A DNA stretch of 5,943 bases from Clostridia bacterium (GTDB lineage Bacteria; Bacillota; Clostridia; TANB77; UBA1234): assembly GCA_900765095.1 (NCBI GenBank), contig CAAFRB010000038.1, positions 1 to 5,943 on the forward strand, given 5' to 3'. The position numbers were made by a program, and so were the translations under genes. Shown here one piece after another: positions 4,820 through 5,943 of this stretch (its first letter is position 1; each line of letters opens with the position of its first letter). The notes under the pieces were generated by a model. It did not search any database and was not told the origin of the DNA. It worked only from the letters and a program-made list of their open reading frames with translations.

Positions 4820-5943
4820 GCTCTTAATCTTAAGTGTCAATCTTGTGGAAGCACAAGTGTTAGGACTTATACTCAGAGTAGTGCCAATGGACACGTAGCC
4901 ACAACAGTGTGTAACAACTGCGAAACAGTAGTTTTAAAGGGAACTGTAGTAGCACATAGTTGGAATACATCACATATATGTAAGACGTGTGGATATAAAG
5001 GTTCTCATAGCTATTCAGCGAAAATAACTAAATATCCAACTTGTTCAAGTCAAGGTGTAAGAACATACAGTTGCGCCTGTGGAGCTAGTTTTCCAGAGGC
5101 AATAGATGTACTAGACCATAAGTTTAGTTATCAAGGGGGAACTAAAGACACAAACAATCACCTATTAAAGTGTCAAAATTGTTCAGCAACAAGATATGAA
5201 AAGCATACTTATAATTCAAGTGGAGTTTGTAGCGTATGTGGATATAAAAAGATAGTTGCTGTAGAAGGCGATTCTTTAAAACATGAGCATAAGTACGAGT
5301 ATAAAAGCGGGGCAAGAAACGCTTCTGGACATGAGATGAAATGCAGTGTTAGCGGTTGTGAAAAAACAGAATTTCAAAACCATATATTTAAAGCAGGAGC
5401 TGGCTACGAAGAGTGTACAGTGTGCGAATTTAGAAATTTGGGCACAATAAAACCATCTTGCAATCATGCTAAACAATATTCTCAATATGATGATGGCAGT
5501 CATTTGGTGGTGTGTTTAGCTGATGGTTGGTCATATGCAGAGTATCATTCTTCTACAACTTCAGCAACATGCACAACACCAAGAAAGTGCCAATATTGTG
5601 GTAAAGTATTAGAAAAAGCGTTGGGACATGATTATGTATATAATGGAGGAACAAAAACTCAAAATTCACACATGCTATATTGCAGTAGATGTAACACAAG
5701 AAGAGCAGAAACTCATAAAATGGTTAATAATAAATGTACAGTGTGCGGATATGAAAAAGTTGTTACACCTCAAACATGTTCTCATAATTGGAAAGCTGCA
5801 ACGTGTACAAAACCAAAGACTTGTACGAGATGTAAATTAACAGACGGAGAAGCACTAGGACACGACTTTATATATAATGGAGGAACAAAAACTCAAAATT
5901 CACACATGCTATATTGCAGTAGATGTAGCACAAGAAGAGCAGA
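4742..5943 (+). CDS. Secreted His/Cys-repeat protein (3' end outside window), paralogue of the upstream gene
   Basis: Four hundred codons are visible and no stop occurs before the window ends. MNKK plus a hydrophobic core (residues 5-24) is a signal peptide; cleavage after V24-Y-G26 is likely. The core contains five Cys (11, 12, 19-21), which is unusual, but there is no proper lipobox. The mature part has CxxC pairs at 32/35, 57/60 and 80/83, then repeated units in the pattern H...CxxC...H...CxxCGY. From residue 277 it has two modules of 78 residues: an ATCT-x-P-x2-C-x2-C...ALGH module (C277 C283 C286 H296; C355 C361 C364 H374) and an NSHMLYCSRC...CTVCGYEK module (H310 C314 C317 H325 C332 C335). 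One unit (around GSHLVVCLADGW) has lost its first CxxC. The protein is expected outside the cell or on the wall. By analogy to the upstream paralogue, Ig-like domains and an enzymatic tail may follow, but none is visible here. It has its own promoter and RBS, so it is transcribed separately. Confidence 0.92.
   Translation, partial: MNKKFFMIVLCCSLAVLMCCCLSVYGALNLKCQSCGSTSVRTYTQSSANGHVATTVCNNCETVVLKGTVVAHSWNTSHICKTCGYKGSHSYSAKITKYPTCSSQGVRTYSCACGASFPEAIDVLDHKFSYQGGTKDTNNHLLKCQNCSATRYEKHTYNSSGVCSVCGYKKIVAVEGDSLKHEHKYEYKSGARNASGHEMKCSVSGCEKTEFQNHIFKAGAGYEECTVCEFRNLGTIKPSCNHAKQYSQYDDGSHLVVCLADGWSYAEYHSSTTSATCTTPRKCQYCGKVLEKALGHDYVYNGGTKTQNSHMLYCSRCNTRRAETHKMVNNKCTVCGYEKVVTPQTCSHNWKAATCTKPKTCTRCKLTDGEALGHDFIYNGGTKTQNSHMLYCSRCSTRRA
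5637..5943 (+). repeat. Near-identical direct repeat, 234-bp period (78 codons)
   Basis: Bases 5637-5709 and 5871-5943 match at 72 of 73 positions; the only difference is A5694/G5928 (Asn318 to Ser396). The period is exactly 78 codons. The second copy runs into the window edge, so the number of further copies is unknown. The same unit occurs at lower identity at the start of the window (2-~210). Confidence 0.9.

Noticed and set aside
5628..5840. 70-codon + strand frame inside the downstream repeat gene
   Set aside because: It is out of frame with the signal-peptide-led CDS, whose Cys/His repeats are plainly the real coding frame.
5637..5943. CRISPR-like or MITE repeat
   Set aside because: The period is 78 in-frame codons within a gene, with no short spaced repeats or terminal inverted repeats; it is a protein repeat.

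Overview
The window looks like an accessory surface-protein locus from a low-G+C Gram-positive bacterium (Bacillota, most likely a Clostridia-type gut anaerobe). This rests on strongly A+T-rich codon use, an AGGAGG ribosome binding site, a consensus TTTACA/TATAAT promoter with a 17-bp spacer, a hairpin-plus-T-run terminator, and bacterial Ig-like (BIG2-type) domains. No marker gene fixes the genus. All recognisable genes read on the + strand.

Layout. (1) Positions 1-2764 hold the 3' part of a large gene whose start lies before the window. Its 920 visible residues comprise five His/Cys repeat units, about five Ig-like domains, and a C-terminal alpha/beta-hydrolase domain with a GYSSG nucleophile elbow. 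(2) A 91-bp gap contains a strong Shine-Dalgarno site driving a 9-codon TTG-initiated leader ORF. The leader stops two bases before (3) a 308-residue cytosolic acidic protein (2856-3782) that begins MKLYRYMS. (4) An 8-bp overlap leads into a 148-residue cytosolic protein with a coiled-coil tail (3775-4221). (5) Directly after it, in another frame and with no normal start codon, lies a fragment resembling the C-terminal ribbon-helix-helix of HicB-type antitoxins (4218-4331). (6) A rho-independent terminator (4364-4398) ends the unit. (7) The next stretch, up to 4741, carries a strong hairpin, an antisense 51-codon open stretch without a start codon, and a good promoter with a palindrome over its -10. 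(8) From 4742 to the window end is the 5' part of a second secreted His/Cys-repeat protein with a Cys-rich signal peptide.

How it fits together. Genes 1 and 8 are paralogues: the first ~210 bases of the window align at DNA level with the repeat at the window's end, so this is a tandem family of secreted repeat proteins. The repeat arrays and Ig domains probably form a stalk or adhesive region, and the hydrolase domain is the catalytic end. A shared repetitive front, an enzymatic tail and small cytosolic genes directly downstream recall polymorphic effector/immunity loci. That reading is inference only: no known toxin or immunity family is identified here.
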